Source of the DNA: Bacillota bacterium | GTDB lineage: Bacteria; Bacillota; Clostridia; Peptostreptococcales; Anaerovoracaceae | Assembly (NCBI GenBank): GCA_022790955.1 | Contig: JAAVYD010000072.1 | Span: forward strand, 1-40,525 | Direction of reading: 5' to 3' | DNA: 40,525 bases | Part shown: one piece after another, positions 25,934 through 35,278 of the stretch | Numbering within the stretch: the stretch's first letter is position 1 | Layout of the letters: each line of letters opens with the position of its first letter | Program-made: the position numbers and the translations under genes | Notes under the pieces: generated by a model | What the model was told of the DNA's origin: nothing | Seen by the model: only the letters and a program-made list of their open reading frames with translations | The model's database searches: none

Positions 25934-26032
25934 TCTTCATTAATAAAGTATGTAAACATTATGTTTTAATAAAATTTCCGAAGTATTGAAATAGTATATA
26001 AGTTATAATTTATAAAAAATTCAATATATTTG

Positions 26033-26062
26033 TTTACACGCAATTATATATGAATTTATAAT
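26033..26062 (+). promoter_or_regulatory. Probable rpmA promoter
   Basis: TTTACA (26033-26038) and TATAAT (26057-26062), 18-bp spacer, about 90 bp before rpmA in the spacer that replaces prp. Confidence 0.6.
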
Positions 26063-26160
26063 GTTAATGACTGATAAACGATTATCAATTATATAAAATA
26101 TATCTTTAAATATTTCGGAAAAGCCAAAAGCACATTCATATATAAAGGAGGTGTAACTAT

Positions 26161-26427
26161 ATGGCAAGTAAAAAGGGTGTAGGAAGCTCGAAAAACGGAC
26201 GCGACAGTGAATCGAAACGACTGGGCGTAAAAAGAGCTGACGGTCAGGTTGTAAATGCAGGCAGTATTCTTGTTCGCCAGAGAGGAACTAAATTCCATCC
26301 GGGCGCTAATGTAGGCAGAGGGGGAGACGATACTCTGTTCGCAAAAATCGACGGTGTTGTTAAGTTTGAGAGAGAAGGCAAAACAAGAAAAAGAGTAAGC
26401 GTATATAACAATACGCTTGAAGCCTAA
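26161..26427 (+). CDS. rpmA: 50S ribosomal protein L27
   Basis: L27 reaches into the peptidyl transferase centre with its flexible N-terminus. The 88-residue protein starts [22 protein letters not shown], the mature form. Most Firmicutes L27 proteins instead carry about nine extra residues ending in a Phe-Phe cleavage site, removed by Prp. Here an in-frame TAA lies just upstream of the ATG and AAAGGAGG fits this start, so no extension exists. This agrees with the absence of prp upstream. A hairpin terminator or insertion-derived element follows. Confidence 0.97.
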   Translation: MASKKGVGSSKNGRDSESKRLGVKRADGQVVNAGSILVRQRGTKFHPGANVGRGGDDTLFAKIDGVVKFEREGKTRKRVSVYNNTLEA

Positions 26428-26443
26428 TAAACCAGAGATGGAC

Positions 26444-26560
26444 AGGGGTTGTTGCAAAACTGTAAATTTAACGCTGTAAGAAGTGTGATTATCATTAAAG
26501 TTACAATTATATGGTTTTCACTATACAGCATTAGATTTGGTTTTGCAGCGACCTCTTTTT
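26444..26560 (+). repeat. Long inverted-repeat element acting as rpmA terminator (MITE-like)
   Basis: A 113-bp segment is an imperfect palindrome over nearly its whole length. The outer 17-bp arms (26444-26460 with 26540-26556) pair fully when three G-U wobbles are allowed, and inner GCTGTA/TACAGC and AGTG/CACT arms continue the helix. A T-run follows, so it can terminate rpmA. The end sequence GGGGTTGTTGCAAAA resembles termini I recall from IS1182-like elements, suggesting a miniature mobile element put to use as a terminator. No clear target duplication is seen. Confidence 0.6.
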
Positions 26561-26634
26561 AGTATATAAATTTATGTTAATTAAATTCAGACTTACTGGT
26601 AAACGGCAATAAAAATATTGTTATAGGAGGAAAT

Positions 26635-27918
26635 ATGTTCGTAGACAGAGCGAGGATAACCGTTAAGTCGGGCAAAGGCGGAAACGGCAGCGTTTCTTTC
26701 AGGCGTGAACCTTTCGTTCCTGAAGGCGGACCCGACGGAGGCGACGGCGGAAAAGGCGGAGATGTAATTTTTGAAGCCAGCAACAGTTACAGAACGCTGA
26801 TGGATTTTAAATATAAGAAAAAATATGAAGCGCAATCAGGCGAAGACGGCATGAAAAAGAAGAAATTCGGAAAAAACGGAGAAAATCTCATTATTAAAGT
26901 GCCTCCTGGAACGGTTATAATAGACGAGTTATCAGGACTTGTAATGAAAGATCTTGTAAAAGACGGCGATAGGGTAGTAGCTGTAAAAGGAGGCAAGGGC
27001 GGAAAAGGTAACGTTCATTTTAAAAATTCAGTAAGACAAGCCCCTAACTTTGCTGAAGCCGGAGGTTCTGCAAGGGAACGAACCGTTATTTTAGAATTAA
27101 AGCTGATAGCTGATGTAGGACTTTTAGGATTTCCGAATGTAGGAAAATCTACATTGCTTTCGGTTTCCACCAGCGCTAAACCAAAAATTGCAAATTATCA
27201 CTTTACAACTATTACGCCTAATCTTGGAGTAGTTCAGATATATGATAAAAGTTTTGTAATGGCGGATATTCCCGGACTTATCGAGGGCGCTCACGAGGGC
27301 ACAGGTCTGGGACTCGATTTTTTGAAACATGTAGAACGTACTAAAGTGCTGATTCACATAGTTGATATCGCAGGTTCTGAAGGCAGAGATCCTATCGAGG
27401 ATTTTAATAAAATAAATAATGAACTGATAAGATATTCCGATAAAGTAGCAAAAAAACCGCAGATAGTAGTGGGAAATAAGTCTGATCTTATCTACGACCA
27501 GAAGATCTCGGATGATTTTAAATCGTATGTTGAATCAAAAGGATATAAATGTTTTATTATGTCGGCTGCCACAAGCCAGGGAGTAAAAGAAGTGCTTTCT
27601 GCTGCCGCTAAAGCTTTAGATGAATTGCCTGAAGAAGATGAAACATACGAGCTTTATGATTTTGAAATGTCTGACGAAGATCCAGATTACAGAGAAGTTT
27701 ACACTTATATAGATGAAGAAACAGGCGATTTTGTCATAGAAGGAAAGCAGCTTACAAAGATATTTGATTCTACCAATTTTAATGATATGGAATCTCTGCG
27801 CTATTTATACAGATATGTGAAAAATAAAGGCGCAATAGACGAGCTTAAAGAATTAGGTTTGCAGGAAGGAGATACTGTCAGAATCAAAAATTATGAGTTT
27901 GAATTTGAAGATGAATAA
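26635..27918 (+). CDS. obgE: GTPase ObgE/CgtA
   Basis: Obg is an essential GTPase tied to large-subunit assembly, stress control and, in spore formers, sporulation entry. The 427 residues show three domains. The glycine-rich Obg fold (1-158) includes RREPFVPEGGPDGGDGGKGGD. The G domain (about 159-330) has GFPNVGKST at about 165-173, the switch sequence DIPGLIEGAH, and NKSD. The C-terminal OCT domain (about 345-427) is typical of Firmicutes. It follows rplU-rpmA as in most bacteria. The ATG is preceded by AGGAGG. Confidence 0.97.
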   Translation: MFVDRARITVKSGKGGNGSVSFRREPFVPEGGPDGGDGGKGGDVIFEASNSYRTLMDFKYKKKYEAQSGEDGMKKKKFGKNGENLIIKVPPGTVIIDELSGLVMKDLVKDGDRVVAVKGGKGGKGNVHFKNSVRQAPNFAEAGGSARERTVILELKLIADVGLLGFPNVGKSTLLSVSTSAKPKIANYHFTTITPNLGVVQIYDKSFVMADIPGLIEGAHEGTGLGLDFLKHVERTKVLIHIVDIAGSEGRDPIEDFNKINNELIRYSDKVAKKPQIVVGNKSDLIYDQKISDDFKSYVESKGYKCFIMSAATSQGVKEVLSAAAKALDELPEEDETYELYDFEMSDEDPDYREVYTYIDEETGDFVIEGKQLTKIFDSTNFNDMESLRYLYRYVKNKGAIDELKELGLQEGDTVRIKNYEFEFEDE

Positions 27919-28240
27919 ATTAATGAATCTGATTTTCATAAAACTAATAATATATTAACTCAATTATATAATTAGTAATTAATATATTTAATTATCATAG
28001 TATAATTCTTTACGGTTTTGTTACAATGTTTATAACTAAGCAAAAGATGATATATATATCCTGCAATTATGAAGTTTATTAAACTTCATAAAATCAAATT
28101 TTATTTTGGATGCTAATACTAAACTTCATGACGGACACGAAAAATTTCATAATTAAAAAAATAATTAATCTACATCTATGAATCAAAATATAAAATAATG
28201 TATACGTTTTAAAAATTGTATGCGTTTCATACAAAAAGTC

Positions 28241-28269
28241 TTGACAAAAGAATAATATAGCAGTATTAT
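28241..28269 (+). promoter_or_regulatory. Consensus promoter upstream of amt
   Basis: TTGACA (28241-28246) and TATTAT (28264-28269), spacer 17 bp, with a palindrome ending seven bases before the -35. The start would be near 28276. Confidence 0.75.
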
Positions 28270-28275
28270 GTATAC

Positions 28276-28340
28276 AACGAATACAGCAAAGGCGCTGCAG
28301 ATTCCAAATTACGGAATCAGCGGCGTCTTTTGTTGTTTTC
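28276..28340 (+). ncRNA. Candidate short RNA or attenuated leader
   Basis: Immediately downstream of a consensus promoter, an 18-base arm (28288-28305) pairs with 28313-28330 with two wobbles and one mismatch, around a seven-base loop. The arm ends in a T-rich tract, a strong intrinsic terminator. A transcript of about 65 nt is expected. It could be an independent small RNA, or the stopped form of the amt leader. Confidence 0.55.
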
Positions 28341-28618
28341 ATAACGCATTATCATATAAAGCGATCACAAAATCAAGTAAACTTTGTTTTAAAAACGAGA
28401 TATACATGTACACGTAACTTTGTTGATGACAGTATTTATTTAAGATTCTGCGTTGTAATCATCTAAATTATCACCGTTTGATGTTCAAAATATCGTTTTA
28501 TCAAACAATTAATACTATATATAGAAATACAATGGAGTAATATTCTATATATTGTATTACGTCTATGATAATCCGAATTTTGTTCATTCATATCATTAAA
28601 AGATTAGGAGGGAGAATT

Positions 28619-30295
28619 ATGTATTTAGAAGAAGGAGCTGTTTATTCATCTGTCGATACTATATGGGTGCTTTTTGGCGCAGCGTTGGTATTCTTTATGC
28701 AGCCTGGTTTCTGTATCCTTGAAGCCGGACTCACGCGAGCAAAAAATGCCGGAAATATTATAATGAAAAATCTTATGGATTTCTGTCTTGGTACTATAAT
28801 CTTCTGGATTATAGGCTTTGGATTAATGCAGGGCGCAGATGTACTGGGGATAATCGGCATGCCTGATGTATTAATCCAAGGAGATTACGGAGATACTTAT
28901 CCGTCATGGGCGTTTATTATTTTTCAGACTGTATTCTGCGCTACAGCTGCCACAATAGTATCAGGAGCTATGGCTGAAAGAACTAAATTTTCTGCATACT
29001 GTATATACAGCGTTATCATCAGCGCGCTGATCTACCCAATCTCAGGTCATTGGATCTGGGGCGGCGGCTGGCTTGCAGAACTGGGATTCCACGACTTTGC
29101 AGGTTCTACTGCAGTACATATGGTAGGCGGCGTTGCGGGACTTATCGGAACAATATTCCTCGGAGCCCGCATAGGAAAATATGGAAAGGATGGCAGTCCA
29201 AAAGCTATTCCGGGACACAATCTCACGCTGGCAGCATTAGGCGTATTCATTTTATGGTTCGCATGGTTCGGCTTTAACGGTGGTTCTACCGTATGCGCAA
29301 CGGGGGATGAAATTCTTGATCTAATGAGCAAGATTTTTGTAACTACTAATATCTCAGCGGTAACAGGAGCTATAACTTCTATGACTTATACATGGATTAA
29401 GTACAAAAGTCCTGATATTTCAATGTCACTTAACGGAGTTCTCGCCGGTTTGGTAGGCATTACCGCAGGCTGCGACGCAGTTTCCCCGGCAGGCGCGTTT
29501 TTTATAGGACTTATCTGCGGACTGCTCTGTCCACTGGTAGTAGAACTGCTCGATAAAAAGCTGAAAATCGATGATCCTGTGGGAGCCGTTGCAGTGCATG
29601 GCGCATGCGGAGCTACTGGAACCATACTTGTAGGATTATTTGCCGAAGACGGGGGTCTGTTTTACGGCGGCGGAGCTCATATGCTTCTGATCCAGATTTT
29701 AGGAGTTATATCTGTAATAGCGTGGGTAGCCGTTACTATGACTATAGTGTTTGCTGCGATCAAAAAGACTATCGGACTCAGAGTTTCCGCCGAGGAAGAG
29801 ATAGTCGGTCTTGATATTGTAGAGCATTCGCTGTTGTCTTCTTATGCCGGATTCTCGACCGTTGACGAATCCGCTGAAATTCCTGATACTGCAGATACCG
29901 TTAAAAATATCAAGTTGGCTGTGGAACATCAGGAAGGAAAACTCACAAAAGTTTCTATCATTACTAACAGAAACAAGTTTGAAAATCTTAAACACGCTCT
30001 CGAACAGCTTGATATTCAGGGTATGACTGTTACGGAAATAATGGGCTGCGGAGTGCAGAAAGGAAATCCAAAAATGTACAGAGGTGCAGAAATTTCTACA
30101 AAACTGCTGCCTAAGATTAAGATAGATATAGTAGTCAGCAAAGTTCCTGTTCAGCATGTGGTAGATGCAGCCCGTGGAGTTCTGTTCACAGGTGGAGCAG
30201 GCGACGGTAAGATATTTATAAGCGATGTCGAAAACGTAATAAGAGTAAGCACCGGCGAACAGGGAACAGACGCGCTGCAATATATTGAACATTAA
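28619..30295 (+). CDS. Ammonium transporter fused to a C-terminal P-II domain
   Basis: Amt channels import ammonium, and P-II proteins normally plug them when nitrogen is ample. This 558-residue protein is both in one chain. Residues 1 to about 400 are a multi-span Amt domain with QPGFCILEAGLTRAKNAGNI, SGAMAERT, and the HMVGGVAG and AVHGACGATG blocks holding the pore histidines. After a linker, about 432-550 is a complete P-II domain (QGMTVTEIMGCG, MYRGAE, LPKIKIDIVV, GDGKIFISDVENVIRVSTGEQG). The T-loop residue matching uridylylated Tyr51 of E. coli GlnB is Ile (about residue 492). I start at 28619 because GGAGGG precedes it; the frame open from 28565 has no ribosome site. Confidence 0.94.
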   Translation: MYLEEGAVYSSVDTIWVLFGAALVFFMQPGFCILEAGLTRAKNAGNIIMKNLMDFCLGTIIFWIIGFGLMQGADVLGIIGMPDVLIQGDYGDTYPSWAFIIFQTVFCATAATIVSGAMAERTKFSAYCIYSVIISALIYPISGHWIWGGGWLAELGFHDFAGSTAVHMVGGVAGLIGTIFLGARIGKYGKDGSPKAIPGHNLTLAALGVFILWFAWFGFNGGSTVCATGDEILDLMSKIFVTTNISAVTGAITSMTYTWIKYKSPDISMSLNGVLAGLVGITAGCDAVSPAGAFFIGLICGLLCPLVVELLDKKLKIDDPVGAVAVHGACGATGTILVGLFAEDGGLFYGGGAHMLLIQILGVISVIAWVAVTMTIVFAAIKKTIGLRVSAEEEIVGLDIVEHSLLSSYAGFSTVDESAEIPDTADTVKNIKLAVEHQEGKLTKVSIITNRNKFENLKHALEQLDIQGMTVTEIMGCGVQKGNPKMYRGAEISTKLLPKIKIDIVVSKVPVQHVVDAARGVLFTGGAGDGKIFISDVENVIRVSTGEQGTDALQYIEH

Positions 30296-30329
30296 TATAA
30301 AAAAGCCTATTATTACATATTTTAAAGTG

Positions 30330-30358
30330 AAAGAGTGTACTTTACTGTGCACTCTTTT
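30330..30358 (+). terminator. Terminator after amt
   Basis: AAAGAGTGTA (30330-30339) pairs with TGCACTCTTT (30348-30357), one wobble, eight-base loop, ending in T-run. Confidence 0.78.
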
Positions 30359-30467
30359 ACTGTTATAAAAATTTAATGTATATGAAACAATACAGCAGTA
30401 TAATATGATATAATAATTACCGACTGTAAATACGAATTTTAAGTTTATGAAAGGACTGGTTTGTCTG

Positions 30468-31481
30468 ATGATAACACGTGAAATGCAGGAAGAACGGGAA
30501 TATAAAATCCTTTCGCCAAGAGCTGCAAAAGCGGCAGAATCCAAGGGAAGAATAGAGCAGGAAGAAGCATGCTCCATAAGAACAGCTTTTCAGAGAGACA
30601 GAGACAGGATAATCCATTCAAAAGCAATACGGCGTCTTATGCACAAAACACAGGTTTTTTTATCTCCTGAAGGGGATCACTTCAGAACGCGTCTTACTCA
30701 TACTATGGATGTAGCGCAGATATCGAGGACTATCGCCCGCGGTCTTGCTTTAAACGAAGACCTTACAGAAGCAATAGCGCTTGGGCACGATTTAGGGCAT
30801 ACACCCTTCGGGCACAACGGAGAAGAATTTCTGGATATGCGTTATCCTAATGGATTTAAGCATAACGAACAAAGCCTGCGAGTGGTGGATGTGCTGGAAT
30901 CAAGTCCCGAAGGCAAAGGTCTTAACCTCACAGCAGAAGTAAGGGACGGCATTTTAAATCACACAGGTTCCGGAATTCCGTTTACCCTCGAAGGCCGCAT
31001 AGTAAAGATCAGCGACCGCATAGCTTACATAAATCATGATATAGATGACGCTATAAGAGCTGGCGTTATAAAAGAAACAGATCTTCCGCAGGACTGCATA
31101 GAACACCTTGGAAATAATCATAAAACAAGAATAAATACATTAGTATCAGACATGATAATATCCAGCGAAAACAGCGATACTATCTGTCAGAGCGACGAAT
31201 GCAAATATTATATGGATAAACTGCGCGGTTTTATGTTTACTAACGTATACAAAAGTAAAGTAGTTAAGCAGGATTCAGAACTGGAAAAAATTCAGAATCT
31301 GATATATTCTCTTTACGATTATTTCATTGCTCATCCGGAAACCATGCCCGAAGAACACATAGAAATGCTGTATCTTTTCGGCACGGAAGAAGTGGTAAAA
31401 GATTATATAGCGGGAATGACGGACAGATATGCCATAAGCAAGTATAAATCCATTTTTATGCCTACAGGCTGGCGTCTTTAA
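30468..31481 (+). CDS. dGTP triphosphohydrolase-like HD protein
   Basis: Dgt-family enzymes cleave dNTPs to nucleoside and triphosphate. The 337 residues include an HD metal site ([21 protein letters not shown], then [15 protein letters not shown]) and the [10 protein letters not shown] segment of the family. The start is uncertain: 30468 has AAAGGA upstream at slightly long spacing, whereas the in-frame ATG at 30447 has none. A TATAAT at 30409-30414 may be its -10. It precedes dnaG and rpoD, the usual clostridial order, which suggests a link between nucleotide pools and replication start. Confidence 0.9.
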   Translation: MITREMQEEREYKILSPRAAKAAESKGRIEQEEACSIRTAFQRDRDRIIHSKAIRRLMHKTQVFLSPEGDHFRTRLTHTMDVAQISRTIARGLALNEDLTEAIALGHDLGHTPFGHNGEEFLDMRYPNGFKHNEQSLRVVDVLESSPEGKGLNLTAEVRDGILNHTGSGIPFTLEGRIVKISDRIAYINHDIDDAIRAGVIKETDLPQDCIEHLGNNHKTRINTLVSDMIISSENSDTICQSDECKYYMDKLRGFMFTNVYKSKVVKQDSELEKIQNLIYSLYDYFIAHPETMPEEHIEMLYLFGTEEVVKDYIAGMTDRYAISKYKSIFMPTGWRL

Positions 31482-31593
31482 CTTTTAATGATACCAGATA
31501 TTGTTTTTTATTCAATACACAGATAAAATTTTTTAAAAATTTAGAGGAAAACGCATATTTATGTCGAAAAAGAAATAAGAGGGGAATTGATCC

Positions 31594-33351
31594 TTGAATA
31601 ATAATATTGTTGATGAAATTAAAAGCAGGTGTAATATTGTCGATATCATAGGACGGTACGTGACATTAAAGCGGGCAGGAAACAGTTACAAAGGATTATG
31701 TCCTTTCCACAATGAAAAGACGCCGTCTTTTGTTGTATCGGAGAGCAAACAGTTTTTTAACTGTTTCGGCTGCGGCGAGTCTGGAGATGTAATCAGCTTT
31801 GTTATGAAAGCTGAAAATATGGATTTTCATAATGCGATATCAAAACTTGCTGAATCCTGCGGCATCGACATGGACAAGTACGGATTTAAGAACGAAAGCA
31901 AAAAAAATGAGATATACGAAATGAATCGCGCGGCAGCCCGTTATTTTTATAAAAATCTTACCGAAAAACCTAACATAGGATTTGGATATATGAAAAAAAG
32001 AGGGCTCGACGCTAAAACCATAGCAAAGTTCGGTCTTGGATATGCGGAAAATTCATGGAGCGGTCTTACAGATCATCTTAAGTCGCAGGGGTATAAAGAA
32101 GAATTTATGCTTCAGGCAGGACTTATATCAAAATCCAAAAATCGTTATTATGACAAATTCAGAAATCGCATTATATTTCCCATATTTAATACGAGAGGAA
32201 AAGTTATAGGATTTGGAGGCAGAACCCTTGGAGAAGACGGTCCGAAATACCTGAATTCGCCCGAATCTAATGTTTTTTCCAAAAAAAATAACCTATATGG
32301 TTTAAATTTGACAAGACAGGACATTAATAACAATAATTACGCTATTATTGTTGAAGGCTATATGGATCTGGTTTCTCTATACAAAAACGGAGTTACAAAC
32401 GTAGCGGCGACTCTCGGCACAGCATTAACAGAAAATCAGTGCCAGCTTTTAAAACGGTATACAGAAAACATAGTTCTTGCATATGATGCTGATGCAGCCG
32501 GACAAAAAGCTGCTCTGCGCGGAATAGAACTTCTTCATAAAACGGGCTTGAAATCAAAAGTGCTTCATGTAACGGACGGCAAAGATCCTGACGAATTTAT
32601 TCAAAAAAACGGCAGGACTGCTTTTCTGGAGCTTATAGATCATGCCTTGCCCTACGCGGATTATAAACTTTCCGTATTAAAACAACGATATGATTTGTCT
32701 ACTTCGGAGGGAAGTATTGATTTTTTAAAGGCGGCAAAAGAGATGCTGTCAGGTTTAAGTCCAGTAGAAGCAGACGTATATATAAAGATTATATCAAAGG
32801 AAACGGGAATTTCCGAAGGCGCCATACGAAGAGAAGTAAACTCTGAAACGCAGGAAAACCGGGAAATTAAGATTAATCGGTCAGGTTCTTTTAATCAATC
32901 GAAAGGGAATAAGGAACTGAAAGACGAAACCGGAAATATTACGCTTCAAAAGTATTTTGTAAAGCTGTTGGCGGTAAATCCAAAATATATGCCTAAAATC
33001 CAAAAATACGAATCTGTATTTACCCAGCCTGCCTGTTACAGGATATACGAGTCCATGAAAAATATCTGGGAGGAGGATTCAGATATAGATATAAAAAAAG
33101 CTGCCGATTCCGTTTCGCCTGAAGACGGTGAAGTTTTTCAGCATATTCTGGATAATATAACATTTCCTCAGGAGGTAGATACTGTTTTTGCAGAGTGCAT
33201 AAAGACCGCAGAAATAGAAAAAATGACGGCAAGGCAGGATAAAATTTTACAAATGCTGAATCTATTGTCGGAAAACGAAGAAGATAAGATAGATGTATTG
33301 TATAAAGAACTGATGACAATACAGTCTGAATTAAAGAAAACCGGAAATTAA
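31594..33351 (+). CDS. dnaG: DNA primase
   Basis: DnaG makes RNA primers for the replisome. The 585-residue protein has the CHC2 zinc finger (C36, H39, C57, C60), then the RNA polymerase domain with TOPRIM segments [10 protein letters not shown] and [12 protein letters not shown] divergent C-terminal helicase-binding domain (about 440-585) ends it. It starts with TTG at 31594: GAGGGG lies upstream at good spacing, and the encoded [20 protein letters not shown] is the normal primase N-terminus with no ATG nearby. rpoD follows directly, forming the core of the macromolecular synthesis operon; rpsU is not present. Confidence 0.97.
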   Translation: MNNNIVDEIKSRCNIVDIIGRYVTLKRAGNSYKGLCPFHNEKTPSFVVSESKQFFNCFGCGESGDVISFVMKAENMDFHNAISKLAESCGIDMDKYGFKNESKKNEIYEMNRAAARYFYKNLTEKPNIGFGYMKKRGLDAKTIAKFGLGYAENSWSGLTDHLKSQGYKEEFMLQAGLISKSKNRYYDKFRNRIIFPIFNTRGKVIGFGGRTLGEDGPKYLNSPESNVFSKKNNLYGLNLTRQDINNNNYAIIVEGYMDLVSLYKNGVTNVAATLGTALTENQCQLLKRYTENIVLAYDADAAGQKAALRGIELLHKTGLKSKVLHVTDGKDPDEFIQKNGRTAFLELIDHALPYADYKLSVLKQRYDLSTSEGSIDFLKAAKEMLSGLSPVEADVYIKIISKETGISEGAIRREVNSETQENREIKINRSGSFNQSKGNKELKDETGNITLQKYFVKLLAVNPKYMPKIQKYESVFTQPACYRIYESMKNIWEEDSDIDIKKAADSVSPEDGEVFQHILDNITFPQEVDTVFAECIKTAEIEKMTARQDKILQMLNLLSENEEDKIDVLYKELMTIQSELKKTGN

Positions 33352-33367
33352 CACAGGAGTGGTAATC

Positions 33368-34501
33368 ATGCAAAATGAAACAACAAATGCAGAACAGCGC
33401 AAGACAGAATGCATTAATACCCTGATAGAAAAGGGAAAAAGAAAAGGAAATCTTTCTTATAAGGAGATTTCTGACCATCTTGACACGATAGAACTCGATA
33501 AGGATCAAATGGACGATCTTTATGAATCGCTTATGACAAACGGTATAGAGATCGTATCGGAAACAGATCCCGAAGATTTTGAACTTAAAGAAATAGAAAC
33601 AGATGAAGGTCATGAATTTGCTGCAGACGATGCAAACAGCGAGGATTTTGAGGCTTCCATGGCAAAGGGTATTGCCGTTGACGATCCTGTTCGCATGTAT
33701 TTAAAGGAAATTGGTAAAGTTTCCCTGCTTACTGCAGAAGAAGAAATCGAGCTGGCGAAGCGAATGGAACTGGGAGATGAAGAAGCGAAGAAAAAACTAT
33801 GCGAAGCGAATCTTCGTCTGGTTGTAAGTATTGCCAAAAGGTACGTAGGCAGAGGTATGTTGTTTTTGGATCTGATCCAAGAAGGTAATCTCGGACTTAT
33901 AAAAGCTGTAGATAAGTTCGATTGGAGAAAGGGATATAAGTTCAGTACGTACGCTACATGGTGGATAAGACAGGCGATCACGAGATCCATAGCAGACCAG
34001 GCGAGAACTATCCGTATCCCTGTTCATATGGTTGAAACTATTAATAAATTAATTCGCATTTCACGTCAGCTTCTTCAGGAACTGGGCAGGGAACCGACAC
34101 CGGAAGAAATAGCTGCGGAAATGGATATTTCCGTGGAAAAAGTCAGGGAAATATTAAAGATAGCTCAGGAACCGGTATCTTTAGAAACGCCGATAGGCGA
34201 GGAGGAAGACAGCCATCTGGGCGATTTTATACCTGATGATGACGTTCCGGCTCCGGCAGAAGCAGCGGCTTTCTCCATGCTTAAAGAACAGTTAGTAGAA
34301 GTGCTCGATACGCTTACAGAAAGAGAGCAGAAAGTCTTAAAGCTGAGATTTGGTCTTGAAGACGGGCGCGCGCGCACTCTTGAAGAAGTAGGTCGTCAAT
34401 TCGACGTAACAAGAGAAAGAATAAGACAGATAGAAGCCAAGGCGCTGAGAAAATTAAGACATCCGAGCAGAAGTAAGAAGTTAAAAGATTATTTGGAATA
34501 G
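33368..34501 (+). CDS. rpoD: RNA polymerase primary sigma factor
   Basis: The housekeeping sigma factor (SigA). The 377 residues contain region 1.1 at the N-terminus, region 1.2 ([21 protein letters not shown]), region 2 with [20 protein letters not shown] and the -10-reading segment [15 protein letters not shown]. Region 3 follows, and region 4.2 has [20 protein letters not shown] for -35 recognition. I choose the ATG at 33368 because AGGAG lies nine bases before it; a GTG nine bases earlier is also in frame. The consensus TTGACA/TATAAT promoters in this window fit this factor. Confidence 0.98.
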   Translation: MQNETTNAEQRKTECINTLIEKGKRKGNLSYKEISDHLDTIELDKDQMDDLYESLMTNGIEIVSETDPEDFELKEIETDEGHEFAADDANSEDFEASMAKGIAVDDPVRMYLKEIGKVSLLTAEEEIELAKRMELGDEEAKKKLCEANLRLVVSIAKRYVGRGMLFLDLIQEGNLGLIKAVDKFDWRKGYKFSTYATWWIRQAITRSIADQARTIRIPVHMVETINKLIRISRQLLQELGREPTPEEIAAEMDISVEKVREILKIAQEPVSLETPIGEEEDSHLGDFIPDDDVPAPAEAAAFSMLKEQLVEVLDTLTEREQKVLKLRFGLEDGRARTLEEVGRQFDVTRERIRQIEAKALRKLRHPSRSKKLKDYLE

Positions 34502-34516
34502 TATCAGGAAATTTAT

Positions 34517-35278
34517 ATGCAGATAAAACTTTCAGAAAGGCTGTTCACTATAGCTGAACATGTAGAAAAGGATGAAGTGGCAGCGGATATAGGCACGGAT
34601 CACGGATATATTCCCATCTGGCTTATGACAAATTTTAAATGCAAGAATGTAATTCTTTCAGATGTGAACGAAGGACCGCTTAAAAAAGCCGTTGAAAATA
34701 TAAAAAAATATTTTCCGGAACACTCCTTTGATTTACGTCTTGGAAACGGGATGGAAATCTTAAATCCCGGTGAAGCTGATACCGTTATAATCGCAGGCAT
34801 GGGGGGGCTTCTGATAAAACAGATTTTAAGTAAAGAACCCCAAAAAACTGCGCTGCTGAAAAAGATGATACTCCAGCCGAGAAATAATTCTGCAGAACTT
34901 CGTCGTTTCTTAAAAAATCTGTCAAATTTTACAATTACAGACGAACAGGTCGTAAAAGAAATTGATAAATTTTGCGAGATAATCACCGTTAAAAACAACA
35001 AAGCGGTGACGCCAAAAGATTTTGAAAGGATTGAAAAAGCGTCTGAACTTGCAAAAAAAACAGGTCTGCCAGAATTTATATACGATGAATTTCCGGAAAT
35101 ATATATGACAGGAACAGATAAAATCTTAGCGGAGTATATAGCGCACAAAATAAATATAGAAAAAAGAATTATAAATTCTATTGGCGGAAACGGCAAATCG
35201 GAAAAATCCGCCGCGCGTTTTAATGAAACAAAATTGCGTTTAAAAGCATTTTATAAGATTCAGGAGGTTTTATGTTAG
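34517..35278 (+). CDS. trmK: tRNA (adenine(22)-N(1))-methyltransferase TrmK
   Basis: TrmK methylates N1 of A22 in the D-loop of certain tRNAs, using SAM. The 253 residues start with the class I methyltransferase fold: the SAM loop VAADIGTDHGYIPIWL (about 22-37), VIIAGMGGLLI, and LQPRNN as the family's catalytic-region motif (it stands where N/D-PP-Y motifs are in others). A coiled, basic C-terminal part follows. The gene follows rpoD by 15 bp and overlaps the next gene by seven bases, matching the sigA-trmK-yqfO order of B. subtilis. Confidence 0.94.
   Translation: MQIKLSERLFTIAEHVEKDEVAADIGTDHGYIPIWLMTNFKCKNVILSDVNEGPLKKAVENIKKYFPEHSFDLRLGNGMEILNPGEADTVIIAGMGGLLIKQILSKEPQKTALLKKMILQPRNNSAELRRFLKNLSNFTITDEQVVKEIDKFCEIITVKNNKAVTPKDFERIEKASELAKKTGLPEFIYDEFPEIYMTGTDKILAEYIAHKINIEKRIINSIGGNGKSEKSAARFNETKLRLKAFYKIQEVLC

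Larger units (their letters stand above)
27919..28618. other. 700-bp regulatory region upstream of amt
   Basis: No supported gene. After an AT-rich stretch it contains a perfect 11-bp inverted repeat with one central base (28068-28090), whose half-site AAACTTCAT recurs at 28121-28129. It also holds direct repeats GTATRCGTTT (28200-28209 and 28218-28227), a 7-bp palindrome TTGTATG/CATACAA (28216-28234), a consensus promoter and a terminator (described separately). The final 280 bp before amt show no clear structure. Confidence 0.5.

Noticed and set aside
29699..30577. 292-codon open frame on the minus strand
   Set aside because: It lies mainly antisense to amt, has no ribosome site, no recognisable domain and an odd Cys/Tyr/Phe-rich composition; it is a shadow of the transporter gene.
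31561..31578. Mini reading frame ATG TCG AAA AAG AAA TAA before dnaG
   Set aside because: Five codons with only a distant AGAGGA; may be chance. A leader peptide role cannot be supported from sequence alone.
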